Source of the DNA: Pseudorasbora parva
Taxonomy: Eukaryota; Chordata; Actinopteri; Cypriniformes; Gobionidae
Reading direction: 5' to 3'
Length of the DNA: 64,000 nucleotides
Assembly: GCF_024679245.1 (NCBI RefSeq)
Contig: NC_090187.1
Coordinates: forward strand, 25,396,495 to 25,460,494
Part shown: positions 33,901-58,102 of the stretch, piece by piece
Position numbering within the stretch: position 1 is the first letter of the stretch
Layout: the number at the start of each line of letters is the position of its first letter
Translations under genes and position numbers: made by a program
Notes under the pieces: generated by a model
The model's input: the letters and a program-made list of their open reading frames with translations, nothing else
Told to the model about the DNA's origin: nothing
The model's database searches: none

Positions 33901-36900
33901 CTAGGCTATCATTTTTTTTTTTACATTTAGTCCACAAGACAAAAAAAAATTCTGAAACATCCTCCCTCACATCTCCCCCTGCTCCCTATTGACAGAAATG
34001 AGAGAGGGAGGGGGAGATGTGAGGGAGGATGTTTTAGCCGGGACTTTTTACTGCGCAGAGTCAAAGTACACTCAGAAGTGCTATTCCGTCATACATTATA
34101 TTTCTCTTTTTTAATCCGCTTAGAAAAGCACCACATTTTATTTTATGTCACCATACTAGGCTGTTCAACTATTCTTGTAACTGCATTTAAATAGGGAAAC
34201 CGTGGAGGTGTTTGGTCGCTTCTAACTTGATCTCTGTTTGGTACCATAGTGAATGAACTGGGCTTAGTGGGCTAAGCTGAATGCTATCAGATCGTCACCG
34301 CGCGTCAGAGTGATTAAGTGCACGCACTCAGACGAGAGAGGGATGTATCAACTTGTTTTAGTTAAGGGAATAACATAGTTTAATTTGAAAAAACGGTGAA
34401 GTATCCCTTTAAGAATATATGGTTCATAAACTTTTGAACAGGGTCATTTTAATAAATGTTTTTGTCTTGTGGACTAAATGTAAACATCTTTTATGTAAAA
34501 TATCTTATTCAGGACAGAACAAAATAAAAAAATTAAATGCATTTTGTGTGATCTCTGTTATTTTGTTAAAATTATTCACATTTTCACAGATCTTGCAAGC
34601 AGCTCACTTTTTTTCTTGCAACTGTATATAATGCTTTTTAAATGCATTTAATCTGGAACAGATCACATTTCACCCCAAAATCAGAAACAAAAATATAAGA
34701 AATTAAGTTTTGTGTATAAGTATAATAATATAACGTATAAGTTAAACGTTCTCATTAATTATTGTAACAGTATTGGTCATGCATTATAACAAAGCCTTGA
34801 ACATAAAAAAAAAAGTGTAAAGTGTAAAGTTTTATAACATGATTAAACCTAAATGTTTTAAAATACATTCGATTCTTTTGGCATTCGTGGCCTAAGAGTC
34901 AGACTGGTAACCTGAAGGATTTGATTCTCAATACGAGCAGGAAATGACTAAAGTGCCCTTGAGCAAATCATCTAAGCCCCAATCTCTCCCCTGGGCGGCA
35001 CAGCAAAAAAATGGCTGCCCACTGCTCTGGGTGTGTGTGTCTACAGTTTGCAGTGTGTGTGTGTTTGTTCACTACTCACTGCTTCTAATGTGTGTGGACT
35101 AACTTGGATGGGTTGAATGCAAAGGACAAAAAAATTCCAGGCCTACAATTTCACTTTTTCTCACTTTCACTTAAAGGTGTGCCCATGTGTAGGTACATAC
35201 CATAATGTATTATAATTGTACTTGAGTTATGAAAATATATAATATTTAATATATCTATATTACAATATGTATTTTATAGACATTACAAATACCTTTAGAT
35301 TAGATTAAGAAATCCTTTGTAATGCATTATATATAAACAGGCTTCAATAAAGTAAAGAATCATTCATAGAAAAATATGTTCTGTTCACTGGTACAGTACA
35401 TGTAAGGCCGGCACATACTGACATATGAAGTTTATGTGTCTACGAATGTTTGTGTATGTCATGTACTTAGGCAGATATTAAAGGTGTGTGTAAAAAGTTG
35501 GGCTGGTCGGAAAGGCAGGTGGAGCGCTGGTTCCGCATACGGAGGAACCAAGACAGACCCGGAATACTAAAGAAATTCAAAGAAGCCAGGTATATTTACA
35601 CACACTAAACAAACTTTCATAATTGGCTCATTCGTGTTTTACCATATTTGACCCTTTCTTTTTTTCAAACGTGTATGAACGTTGTTATGAACAAGTATTT
35701 CCTTTTCTGTAGTTGGCGGTTTGCCTTTTACCTGTGTTCGTCTTTCGGAGGTGTGTTGGCTTTATATAATGTAAGTGTTTTTTTGCTGAATGTGTCTGAA
35801 CATTTGAATGACCTCCAAACAGCTGCTTGTAAGTGTGTGTGTGTCTCTATGTGTCTGTGTGTTACAACACATGCAGAGATTTTCAGGAGAGACCTTGAAT
35901 CAGCATGTGTGTTTGTGAGAAATGCCTAAGGGGTAATTAATAACATTTTCCCACCTGTGAACAGCTCCAGTCTGATAGAAAGATTCACAAATGGGCACAA
36001 TAACAGGCATGGACAGGCCCTGCACACACCTAAACACATTAAAATGTACTTGTTAAGAAAAACATCATAATTATGTATTCTTATATATTCAACTTTGGCA
36101 TAAAATTCCATATAGCTATATCTAGAGTTTATATTATCTTAGAAATTTTTGGGTAGACTCTTGTTAATGGTTTTTACGCTTTTAAGAACACAGAAATCAT
36201 TTTTGTTTTGTTTTGAAGAACCTATAATTAAATAATATATTGTGTGCTAAGGTGCAACCCAGTGTGAGAGGTCGTCTATTCAAAACAAAGGCGTAGTTTG
36301 ATGACGCCAAGTTTGAGCTCAGAATCTTGGGACTTGTGGTCTTCAACTCACAGCCGGTTGAAAAGAATTGCGGGCAGGGCTCGGGCAGAAATCATGTTCA
36401 TGAATGCGGTTATTAACGTTAATGTAGTATAAAGCAGAGCAGGACCGATTGTTGAGGGAGCTGAACAAGGCCACGGGAGTGATTGTTACGCAACACGCGG
36501 CTCGTGAGCAACGGGACTTTTATTATTACAGGACACAGTTGTGGGCGCCATTTCCGCTTTTCCGGTCATGAGTATGAGGTAACGCAGCTCTGTTTATCAT
36601 ATTAGATACATTTAGGTGTGTTGAAAATGATGTTATGATGTTACTCTGTGCGTTCGCCCAGCGGCTGCTGTGACACTTGGTGCACACTGCTAAGAGTAAA
36701 GCGTTTCTGAAAAAACGAGGGAAAAAGAGGGTAACACAGATAGGGTTGCTAACCATTCCGTATAATATGAAATCGTCCTGTATTTAAGGCATCAATGACG
36801 CATTCCATATGAAACACATACCGAACGCAGTTTGTCCCGTATTTTCAGGCATATGTGCTAAATTGAGAATTAATAATTTCTTTGAGACAAATCATCGTCT

Positions 36901-39206
36901 GATTTGCAGACATAGTCGTTTGAGGAAGGCTTTAAGACCCATCAGAATCCTCTGCCGGTGTCGGCTGGTCGCTCCCGCTTCACAGCGCGTGGCTCGCGCG
37001 CTAACGGTAAATCCCTTTCATTATTATTTATTTCACTCATTATTCAAACGTTTAATTGAAAAATATACATTTTAATTTATTCATACACGGTTGCAACAAC
37101 ATTTAGTTAAAAAAAATGTGTGCCATTGTGCCAAAATGTTTTATTGGCTGAAATTTCAAAGACGTTCAGTTATATGCTTTAAAATTGTATATGCTATCTA
37201 TGTATCTTTCTGACAAAAAAAAAAAAAAGACAAAAAATAACTTTCAAGTTTATCATTTTGAAAAGAGGTTAATGATATTTAATATCCCTTGGTGTAGAAA
37301 ATAAATATTCAATAATTTGATCATGGAGCCACATTATATCTATGGGACTGGACCATATAGGGCCTATAAAATTAAGGTTACAAAATAAAAGTTTATTAAG
37401 AATGAGAATATAGAAGGATATTGAGATACATTTAATAATTATACACAATAGTATTGATGGCACATTTAGACAGGCATATTCAATTGGGATGACAAAAAAC
37501 AAAACAAAAAAAACAACAACAATGCTAGTTTCAACATTTTGTTGTTCAGAAAATATAAGACCATTGAAAATGTGTACCAATTTACTAATAGAACCAGATT
37601 GCGATCCTGTATCTCTGGAAATGAATGGGCCTTAAAAGTTAAGGAACCAAAAGTAAAACGTGTTTGAAGAATTACAATCTATTAAGTTATCTTCAAATTG
37701 AGTTGCAGCCGTGCAAGCTTTGATCAAAAAACACAAGTGCTTTTTCCCATTTTTTAACAGTCACCGTTGGCATATAATGCAACAAAGATTGCTGATGAGA
37801 TTTTCTCACAATTTACAAATGGTTGGAAACATTTAGGATATTGTAACAACTCAACTGAACAAAATATATAACACTGGCCTAGTGGTTTTAGGATATTTTA
37901 CTGCAAAAATCCTACATAGTGCACCTTTGATATTGAGTAACTTACATCTTAGACACAATATAATGCCAGCTAATTTGAGTCTTTTTGGTCCAATGATGGA
38001 ACTTTTTCCAGACGGAGCCAAAGCAAATCAACACATCTCTGAACAACGCACAGTAAATCAATCAGTGTTTCAAAAAAAAAAAAAAAAATGGGTGAGTGAA
38101 TTAAGTGATTCACCACTTGTTACCCTACATCCCAAGTTGGTACTAAATTTGTATTTTAATTTACTTCGACCATTGAAGAAGTGCATTCTGTATAGTAATG
38201 TGAGGAGTATGAATGAAATTCAATACTTAGTATTCAATAACCGCTAATTGGGCTACTTTAACATTGTTGCCGCACTGGCTGTTTTTCATGTCCACGGGTT
38301 GAAGTGGCCCGAATTATGTGATATTTATGCTAATTTTAGCTGGGAACCCTGCCAAAAAACATATATTTTACCTCCTGGAATGCAATTTTTACCAGGGAAT
38401 GCGATTAGGCTTGTTTTGGGCTAGTTTTAAGTTGCAATTGGACGGGTTTTGTTGTGAAAACCTGGCAACCCTGCTGTCATGTGACCTACCAGCGTCAGTT
38501 GTGTCCCCTTAACTTACATTTATGAATCCTCTCCCGTGGCCCTATGGGATGGTAAAGTGTCCATGTATACTCACTTCAGAATCTCGCTGGAAGAAGCAAG
38601 TTATCTGGGTACTTTGCATCTACTATGTTTTTCTTACTGTTTTTCACATGCTATATATTAGGGAAGTATTCTATTTCAGATACTGTTTAAGGGTACGGGG
38701 TGGGATTTCTGACACTGTCAAGGGCTGCGTCTGAAATCACATATTCTCTTGAGTAGGTACTTATTTTGAATAAATAATTACTTCACGACCACTAAAAGGT
38801 ATGTTCAATGTAAAATGAATGTGTGTAACATGGATGTAATGTGGACATACTTCATCTGCCATGTTGTCATCATGTGACTTACCAGCACCGCTTATACACT
38901 CTGAAATCTTTTTGTGTTTATTTTATTTAATGGTATTATTTGGTTATAAGAACAAATAAATTGTGAATTATATTGTTTGTGCAACAGAAACCATGGTTTT
39001 ATGATCTACGAGAAGTGTGGGCAGGATTTCCCAAACAAGTAAGTGTAACTTATGGAAGAAAAACACTACCTTCACATGGCAAAGTGAAAAGCAGTCTGGA
39101 TATTTGTATGTTGTTCCGGGAGGGTTGTGTTTGTGCAGGCATGTTTGTATGGCGGTTGGTTTTTAAAAATGTTTTTTTTTTTTTTTTGTGCGTTTCTGTG
39201 TGTGTG

Positions 39207-39259
<53 letters not shown>

Positions 39260-40692
39260 AGTCACTGCTGGACTCTCAATACTGGTATTACATCATTGAG
39301 ATGAGTTTTTACGGTTCTTTACTGTTCAGTGTCGCTGCAGATGTTAAACGGAAGGTAAGGATACACCACTTTTATTATTGCCATCTCACCTCATCAGTTA
39401 TTAGTATTTCACTGTCTGTTTAAATGAAAAGATTATGTGTAAGGTGTAATCAGTAAGGTCACATCAAGGTCATACACAAATCAATAGCCTGCAGGTAGCA
39501 CAGCTATTAATGTCACAACACAAACAGCAAGTTACTTTACACAGGTCATTATAATACAATAATTCATGCAGTTCAATGCATTAAGGTTTAATAAATGGAA
39601 TGCAATGTAATTTATTAAAATAATATGCTTTTGGAGAAATTTTATGGAATTTGTAATTGACTGATAATATATGACGAATTTAAAGCTGCCATATCTTAAC
39701 ACTTGTGCAAAATTATGGACATTTTTGTATTCTCTTGGTTGTTGTTGTTTTTTATTATTAATAACTGCATACATTTTGGCACAGGTGTGTATTTTTATTG
39801 GAATTGTATTATTTTACCCTCATTTCTTTTAAAACATATATATGTTGCACTAGGTACACAAAATAGTTTCTCTCAGGACCTTTTAGAAACAAAATCCCCC
39901 ATTGAAATCCAATAAAACTGCCATTTTAAATCCCAGGGCCATGTAACTATAAAATTATGCAATCTTTGTTAATAGGCTTTCATTCTGTTGGCAAGGCTTC
40001 AAAATTAACATTTCTACCATTTTTTAAAATGACCAGATGGTGTCATTTTATCAGGTTTGGCCTATAAAGCAAAGACTCAATTTATCCCTGTTTTCTGCTT
40101 CTGCATATTATAGAGTCAATTAGGTAAATTATGCAGCTATAATTGTGTGGGTGTGTTGGATGTCAGAGTGTGGTTTGTATGTGTGTAATACATGTTTTTT
40201 GTTTGCTTGTAATGTTTGAGAAATAATATCACCCTCAAATTTAGAACACAACTTGTTTAGATTTATGGCTTTGCATTTCTGGCCGTTTTAACATGTTTCA
40301 TAAAATATATATTTTATATAAATTTATATTCATAAATAATATTCATAAACTTAAACCTCTATTACTTTTTTTGGTTTTACTTTCTAAACTTTTATACTTC
40401 AACAGTAATCTGCCAAGGGTCTTGTTTAAAATAAGCCCAAATTTAAGTCTGTGCTCCCAAGATATTTTTTTTTTATTGACTTTTTTTAAATGGCGCACAA
40501 GGGCTAAGATATATGTCTGTCGTGGGTCATAGAGCTCTATTTCTCTCTCTGTGTCTAAATGTAGGACTTTAAGGAGCAGTTGGTGCATCATTGGGCCACT
40601 TTAACTCTGCTGTCCTTCTCCTGGTGTGCGAACTACATCCGCATTGGCACACTGGTCATGCTGGTGCATGACACATCAGATGTCCTGCTCGA

Positions 40693-40730
<38 letters not shown>

Positions 40731-41655
40731 TGAAAGAAAAGTCCAACATATCTTAAAAGATCACCCAAAAAATAAAGCCAGCTACATTTTATGTATTTAT
40801 TTCTAAAAACAAACTGTTCTTTTCAGATTTATATCCATCAAAAAAAAGGGTGTTTTAAAGGTTTTTGTTGATCTGTTTTTTCTAAGTCTGCTAAGATGTT
40901 TAACTACGCTGGATGGGAGACGACCTGCAACAGTATATTTGTGGTGTTCGCTCTGGTCTTCATGGTAACCAGACTCATCATCTTCCCTTTCTGGTAAGTG
41001 TGTGGATGGAGGTAAATGTGTGAGAGATTTTAGGGTTACATTTGTTACATTGTGTGTCTGTGTCGTGTGTGCAGGCTGATCCATTGTACGTGGGTGTATC
41101 CACTGGACCAGTTTGAACCCTTTTTCGGCTATTATTTCTTTAACGTCATGCTTGTGGTGCTGCTGTTATTGCACGTGTTCTGGGCCTCCCTGATCCTCCG
41201 CATGGTCAAAAAGTTTCTCTTCGGCAATGTGAGTATTCATTGTTCTTCAAATGAGAAAGCAATATACCAAAGGAGGATGTACATTTCATTGATTTTACTA
41301 TGGTAAAGGAGGTTTTTTTTTTATTTATTAAACAGCACCAATAGAAAAATAAAACATTTTATTCAATTCAATTTACAAGAAATAGTGATCACAGCATTTT
41401 TTCTGCTATTTTTTTTACATTTAACTTTTTCCTTTATGGACATTTTGTTTTGATATTCCCATTTAGATCATTTTTGTTAGAGGGTAAAAAAGCACATACA
41501 TTCACACTAATATAATGCACAATATTAATTCTCTTTCTCTCTAGCTAAAGGGTGATGAGCGCAGTGATGAAGAAGAGGATGAGGATGGCTCTGAGGAAAA
41601 CTACACACACACATACTCTAATGGATCTGGGAATGGGCTGTCTAATGGCCATTGA
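30992..41655 (+). CDS. cers3: Ceramide synthase, CerS3/CerS2 type
   Basis: Ten exons give 367 residues: 30992-31155, 31490-31607, 35471-35589, 35713-35770, 38988-39038, 39262-39354, 40565-40693, 40887-40993, 41075-41228, 41545-41655 (TGA). The enzyme N-acylates sphingoid bases with acyl-CoA in the ER membrane. The start [14 protein letters not shown] matches the family N-terminus, and the ATG lies 3 nt inside its exon. Residues ~95-133 form the Hox-like segment ([16 protein letters not shown]). The TLC/Lag1p core has KRKDFKEQ, the double His H209-H210, H236-D237 and D240. The tail carries the acidic [16 protein letters not shown] stretch typical of CerS phosphorylation sites. [25 protein letters not shown] and the C-terminal NGH favour CerS3 over CerS2. 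The family is certain; the paralogue is less so. It converges with caps2. Confidence 0.93.
32050..32650. repeat. GC-richer repeat-like sequence inside the Tc1-like shell
   Basis: AGTCTACACCAAGCGGCAAC starts a stretch that ends near GACGTCACGGTGTCTATGGT and CTACACACACCGCTGGCGG, with partly inverted termini. Its composition differs from the AT-rich flanks. Probably a non-autonomous DNA element. Confidence 0.45.
33387..33908 (+). mobile_element. Copy 3 of the ~515-bp TAGCCTGACAAGCC element
   Basis: Complete from TAGCCTGACAAGCC to TAGATTTCTAGGCTA. Its middle reads CTCAATGTGATTGGCCC without the insertion present in copy 1. Confidence 0.8.
33955..34037. repeat. Strong purine/pyrimidine hairpin
   Basis: AAACATCCTCCCTCACATCT, then CCCCCTGCTCCCT, is followed after a short spacer by the inverse AGGGAGGGGGAGATGTGAGG and GAGGATGTTT. 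One arm is almost all pyrimidine and the other almost all purine. Confidence 0.85.
34875..35175 (+). repeat. tRNA-type SINE-like repeat
   Basis: GTGGCCTAAGAGTCAGACTG, a B-box-like GATTTGATTCTCAAT, CCCTTGAGCAAATCATCTAA and the tail GGGTTGAATGCAAAGGACAA form the common fish SINE pattern. It lies in a ceramide synthase intron. Confidence 0.6.
36743..38475. mobile_element. TIR-bounded repeat (AGGGTTGC-AACC ends)
   Basis: AGGGTTGCTAACCATTCCGT at the left and AAAACCTGGCAACCCTG at the right are inverted. AT-rich interior with a poly(A) run near 38071. No protein was recognised. Confidence 0.4.
39173..39261 (+). repeat. (T)n-(TG)n tract forming a ceramide synthase acceptor
   Basis: A run of T, then about 25 TG units, then tacag|TCA of the exon at 39262-39354. 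The splice acceptor sits at the end of the micro-satellite. Confidence 0.9.
40695..40728 (+). repeat. (GA)n directly at a ceramide synthase donor
   Basis: The exon ends ...CTCGAG at 40693, and the intron begins gtgagagagaga..., so the donor merges into the repeat. Confidence 0.9.
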
Positions 41656-41787
41656 CACAGAGGGACAACTTCTACATATAGACACAAATAGCCGTTTAAT
41701 GCCATGCATGCATATATGTCCATATTGGACACATGATTCACATAGCCTTTCATATTAAGGTTTGTATATGTACAGACAGACTAGATC

Positions 41788-41793
41788 AATAAA
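41788..41793 (+). terminator. Poly(A) signal AATAAA of the ceramide synthase gene
   Basis: A canonical AATAAA lies about 130 nt after the TGA at 41653-41655, on the coding strand and before the convergent caps2 gene. It is the first such hexamer downstream. Confidence 0.6.
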
Positions 41794-41839
41794 AACAATA
41801 CAAAATATTTTAAACATTAATAAATAAATCTTGTTAGTA

Positions 41840-42110
41840 TGTGCCAATCCAAGCAGTAGTTCAAACTTTCCACATGATGTCTCTTCTGCTCGCCAAGGTT
41901 GCATTTGTTTGATCAAAAATACAATAGAAACATTAATATTGTGAAATATTACTGCAATTATAAATAACACTTAAACAAAATGTATTTTATTCCTGTGATG
42001 CAATGCTGAATTTTCAGCATCATTACTCCAGTCTTCAGTGTCACATGATCCTTCAGAAATCATTCTAATATGATGATTTTAGGATCAAAAACCAACTGTT
42101 ATTATTATAC
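41840..42110 (+). repeat. Cyprinid 'TTGATCAAAAATACA...TTTTCAGCATCATTACTCC' repeat, copy 1
   Basis: TTTGATCAAAAATACAATAG, then GTGATGCAATGCTGAATTTT, CAGCATCATTACTCCAGTCT and CACATGATCCTTCAGAAATC. Related copies lie at about 43990-44430 and 47880-48600. It sits between the convergent genes. Confidence 0.65.
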
Positions 42111-42473
42111 ATTATTAGATTTGCTTAATATTTTTGGAAACCGTGAATTTTGATAATGTGATGCATTCTAGCTGAATAAAAAGTATTAATTTCTTAATAA
42201 ATAAAGTACTGACTCCATTATTTTAAGTAGTAGTATACACTGTGCAATATACAACACTATATATACACACACCATGTTGTCGAAGCTAATGCATTTTGTC
42301 AATTCAAAAGTCAAATTTTGGAACATGAATGGTTACTAATAATGAGGAGTAATATAAATATACTTTACATTAAGCTGCAACAAAACCTATAAACAAACAT
42401 TACTGTGTACAGTACATAAAAGCTCAATATTTACTCATATTCAAAAACGTGTCAATAAACTAGGCAAATAGTC

Positions 42474-51384
<8,911 letters not shown>

Positions 51385-51484
51385 TATTAGTGGTACTGTG
51401 TATACTATATTTATGTATATGTAAATAGCCTACTATAGTTGTACAAAATTAACAGTTTAAGACAGTTTTCACTTCCGCGCTCAC

Positions 51485-51498
51485 GTTGCTGTGGAGAT
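51485..51498. promoter_or_regulatory. Possible RFX X-box-like site upstream of caps2
   Basis: GTTGCTGTGGAGAT lies about 100 nt upstream of the caps2 ATG. The first half fits the X-box half-site GTTGCY exactly; the second half fits only partly. Calcyphosine-family genes are often active in ciliated cells, where RFX factors act. The match is partial and the inference is weak. Confidence 0.25.
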
Positions 51499-51619
51499 TA
51501 CAAACCAAACACAGAACACCATGCAGAACCTATGTGCAGAACACACGCACGATGGCAGCGTGACTGCATCGTTAAAGGATTGTGGGTAATGAAGTCTATA
51601 ATCCCTAGCACTAATATCC

Positions 51620-51827
<208 letters not shown>

Positions 51828-52139
51828 TATGCTGGGTGATTCCAGTAAACTAAAGGGTGCTGCCACAAAAATATAACATTAAAATGACTGCCATCCATTT
51901 ACTAAAATCATCCAACTGTCATTAACTATTGAGCTGAGGACAACTTTTCTATTTTACAGTGTCAAAACAAAACAAAAAACGCCCCCCCCCCACACACTTA
52001 ATACATTAGCCTATATAATTATGATATTTAGAGATATATAAAATGTAAGGAGTTCAGCTTATAGAGATAGGAATCATCTATATTTTAATATGATATTTAA
52101 AAGTCTCTGATGAGCTATAACATCATTTGAGTAAAGAGG

Positions 52140-52750
52140 TGTGTCCAAATATGGGTGGGGTTGGTTGACACTATTGACACATGTGCCAACCATATATTAT
52201 ATGGTGTATGTTTATAAATATAATTATACTTTAATTTTTTTATCTGGAATGTATGTTAAATTATCATGAACATAAACTTATGTATTAAATAATTTTCTTT
52301 TAGAACTCAAAACAGTCAGAAAATATTTAAGAACAATAGACGGAGGAAAGACACCAGCACAGATTAAGCATATTAATCTTTAAAAAAAAGTATTAGGAGC
52401 ACAGCAAAGGACATCAAAATACCATTCAGCACACTAAGCAGATATTTTGCTTGAATGTGTGAATTAATGCTCAAGGTCTTTATATTCGTCGCCTCCTTCT
52501 TTGTAACTAGCATCTGTGCCAACCAACCCCGTTGCATGTGCCAACCTACCCCCATACTGGGGCTGGTTGGCACAAGTGCACAACATGACTTTAATGATGA
52601 ATAATTAAAAAAAAGGAATCATTTGTGAACATCAAATGTTGATTAGCTGAGATCTTAACCTTTCAGTGGTTAGACTTGTTTAACATATAGCATGACTGAG
52701 AAATATTACAGAGAGTGAAAAGTGTGCCAACCAACCCCACTCTCCCCTAC
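52140..52750. mobile_element. TIR element with repeated TGTGCCAACC motif
   Basis: GGGTGGGGTTGGTTGACAC at the left and GTGCCAACCAACCCCACTCT at the right are inverted. TGTGCCAACC occurs five times (four direct, one inverted) within 0.6 kb. Confidence 0.55.
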
Positions 52751-53104
52751 ACACAAATACCCTAATAAATGTATTAAGATCACAAGATCACAACTGACAG
52801 TGTATAAACGCCTGTATAAACACAATTAGTATAAGGATAATAACAGTACCATTAACAATTAATAATACCAAATTTTGAAATGTAATTAGTTACACAAATG
52901 TATAGAATAACTTGATTCTGTGTATCCCATTTTTATACACACATTATTTTAAATTTAAATATAATCACAAATCATAAAATATAGCATACAAAAAGGCATC
53001 AAACTTGGAAGACACAAAAAAATGTTATAGTAAATACTCTTTTAAATATCCGATTTAATCTTAAATAAATGAACATAAAATATATAGGCAAGGCCTACAG
53101 TACA

Positions 53105-53600
53105 CAGTATCACAGTATCACACCACTTTTTTCCTCATTTTGTTATTTTACAGCGTTATCCCAAAATGGATTAAATTAATTATTTACTGCATAATTCTAT
53201 AAACAATACCCCATCATGACATGAAAGTTTGTTTGAAATCTTTGCAAATGTATTAAAATAAATAAATAAATGAAAAATCACATGTAGCCTACATAAGCAT
53301 TCACAGGCTTTGCCATGACGCTCGAAAATTGAGCTCAGGTGCATCCTGTTTCCACCGATCATCCACTGATCATCCAGAGGTCCTGCAAAAAAGAATGGGA
53401 GAAACTGCCCAAAAATAGGTGTGCCAAGCTTGACCCTCCCTTATTGTGACGTGATTTTCTTCTTTCTCTCATTTTTAATTTTTAATACATTTTTAAAGGT
53501 TTCAAACAAACTTCACGTTGTCATTATGGGGTATTGTTTGAACTGTACGGAAAATAATTTAATCCATTTTGTAATAATGCTGTAACATAAAATGTAGGAA
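53105..53600. mobile_element. Collapsed Tc1-like element
   Basis: The arms (CAAAATGGATTAAATTAATT; AACAATACCCCATCATGACA; AAGTTTGTTTGAAATCTTTG) are inverted at 53470-53590. Between them is a short remnant, read on the minus strand as MIGGNRMHLSSIFERHGKAC. It resembles the linker and transposase border of Tc1-like elements. The transposase is deleted. Confidence 0.6.
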
Positions 53601-53890
53601 AAGTGAAGCACTGTGAGGCTACTTTAGGATGAACTTTTGCTCAACTGACTTCTAAAATAAATAAACTAACTCTAAATGCATTTTAAATTAAATTAGACAT
53701 TCTAATTATACACTGGCTAAATATGACAAAACGGTCATTTTTGCAGCATAGTTTATTTTACATTTGGACATAACGTATGTGTGCGCGCGCGTGTGTGCGC
53801 GGGCGCGAGAACTTATGCGTGAGAGATGAAGACAAAGAGCCCCGCGCATTAAATTTTTTCGTGACATGGTGGGTGGTTCTGTATCGGTCC

Positions 53891-53900
53891 TTTAAAAAGC
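53891..53900 (+). promoter_or_regulatory. TATA-like box upstream of glipr1
   Basis: TTTAAAAAGC lies about 190 nt before the glipr1 ATG, in a repeat-poor stretch. A start site about 30 nt downstream would give a 5' leader of roughly 165 nt. This is motif evidence only. Confidence 0.3.
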
Positions 53901-54089
53901 CCCTGTACGAAGACAGACAGATAGACACATAGCCTATATAGAGAGAGAGTGAGATCGACAGACAGAGAGGGAGAGAGAGTGGGCAAATCCACGGCACCAT
54001 GACGCACAGGTCAGCGCGTCTCCTGCAGTGATGCTCCATTGACTCATTTATCTAGAGCGAAGCATCGCGGCTCAGGACAGTCTCCTGCC

Positions 54090-57289
<3,200 letters not shown>

Positions 57290-57381
57290 TGTCATCCTGT
57301 GTTATCTAATGTCTCAAACTTGAACCTTAATCTTGAATCATTTATACGGTTAGATATTAAATTAGTAATCACTGAAATATG

Positions 57382-57383
<2 letters not shown>

Positions 57384-57463
<80 letters not shown>
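57384..57463. repeat. (AT)n in the glipr1 3' UTR
   Basis: About 40 AT units between the stop codon and the poly(A) signal, so probably transcribed. Confidence 0.95.
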
Positions 57464-57466
<3 letters not shown>

Positions 57467-57572
57467 CCTTTTCCTGCTGTGTGTAAATCTGTAAGGTCTA
57501 CAAATGAATTGGAAAAAAAAAAGTGGAATTTTCATTTTACTTCTGGATGGGCAATCATAAAAGTGCTTGTTG

Positions 57573-57578
57573 AATAAA
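57573..57578 (+). terminator. Poly(A) signal AATAAA of glipr1
   Basis: A canonical AATAAA lies 284 nt after the TAA stop. A (AT)n tract lies between the stop and the signal. Confidence 0.7.
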
Positions 57579-58102
57579 CTTGGGTTATTTTATACTCTTA
57601 CTGGTTGTCTTCTGTGATGTCATTTCTAGAGTGTGTTACAACCTCTCAGGATTATGAAGCGTGAATATGACTGACTGTGTGTAATAGTGCTGTAAAGATA
57701 CACATCTGTATAGAGGCTGAGAGTTGTTGTTGTGTGTTTCACACACATATTACCAATGTAGTCACGACGCATTCTTGATGATTTTACAGTAACCATGGAA
57801 ACGGGTGTACGTATAGCACACTGTAGGCCGTGAGTGAGAACAGCTATGAGTCACAAGTTACGAATTATGTTTTGAAGTAGTTTATTTTTCTCAGTAATCA
57901 ATCAGCAGTGGTCTCTTAGTGAACGAGTAATGTGTCATTCTTTTTTTCTTTTTTTTTTTTGGATGTCCATACACCTAGGTTAATTACCTAAGGGTGTCAG
58001 AGGTGAAGAACATAAGAAATCTGTTAAGAATCTTATTTAAAATCAATGAGTAAAGTTCTTTAAAGAGTCATCATTTGTTTATACCTGAATGTTTTAAGTT
58101 AT
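57579..58102. other. Intergenic DNA downstream of glipr1
   Basis: No gene or clear repeat ends were recognised. Confidence 0.4.

Larger units (their letters stand above)
31661..34626. mobile_element. Tc1/mariner-like shell with ~120-bp inverted ends
   Basis: The left arm 31661-31782 (TACAGTTGCAAGGAAAAGTA...AATTTTAACAAAATAAG) is inverted in the right arm 34505-34626 (...CTTGCAACTGTA), with TA at both termini. The 2.7-kb interior holds other repeats, including the complete unit at 33387-33908, and no transposase frame. It lies in a ceramide synthase intron. Confidence 0.75.

Noticed and set aside
54039..54089. Upstream in-frame extension of glipr1
   Set aside because: It begins at a TTG, not an ATG, and puts charged residues before the signal peptide; ATG 54090 fits better.
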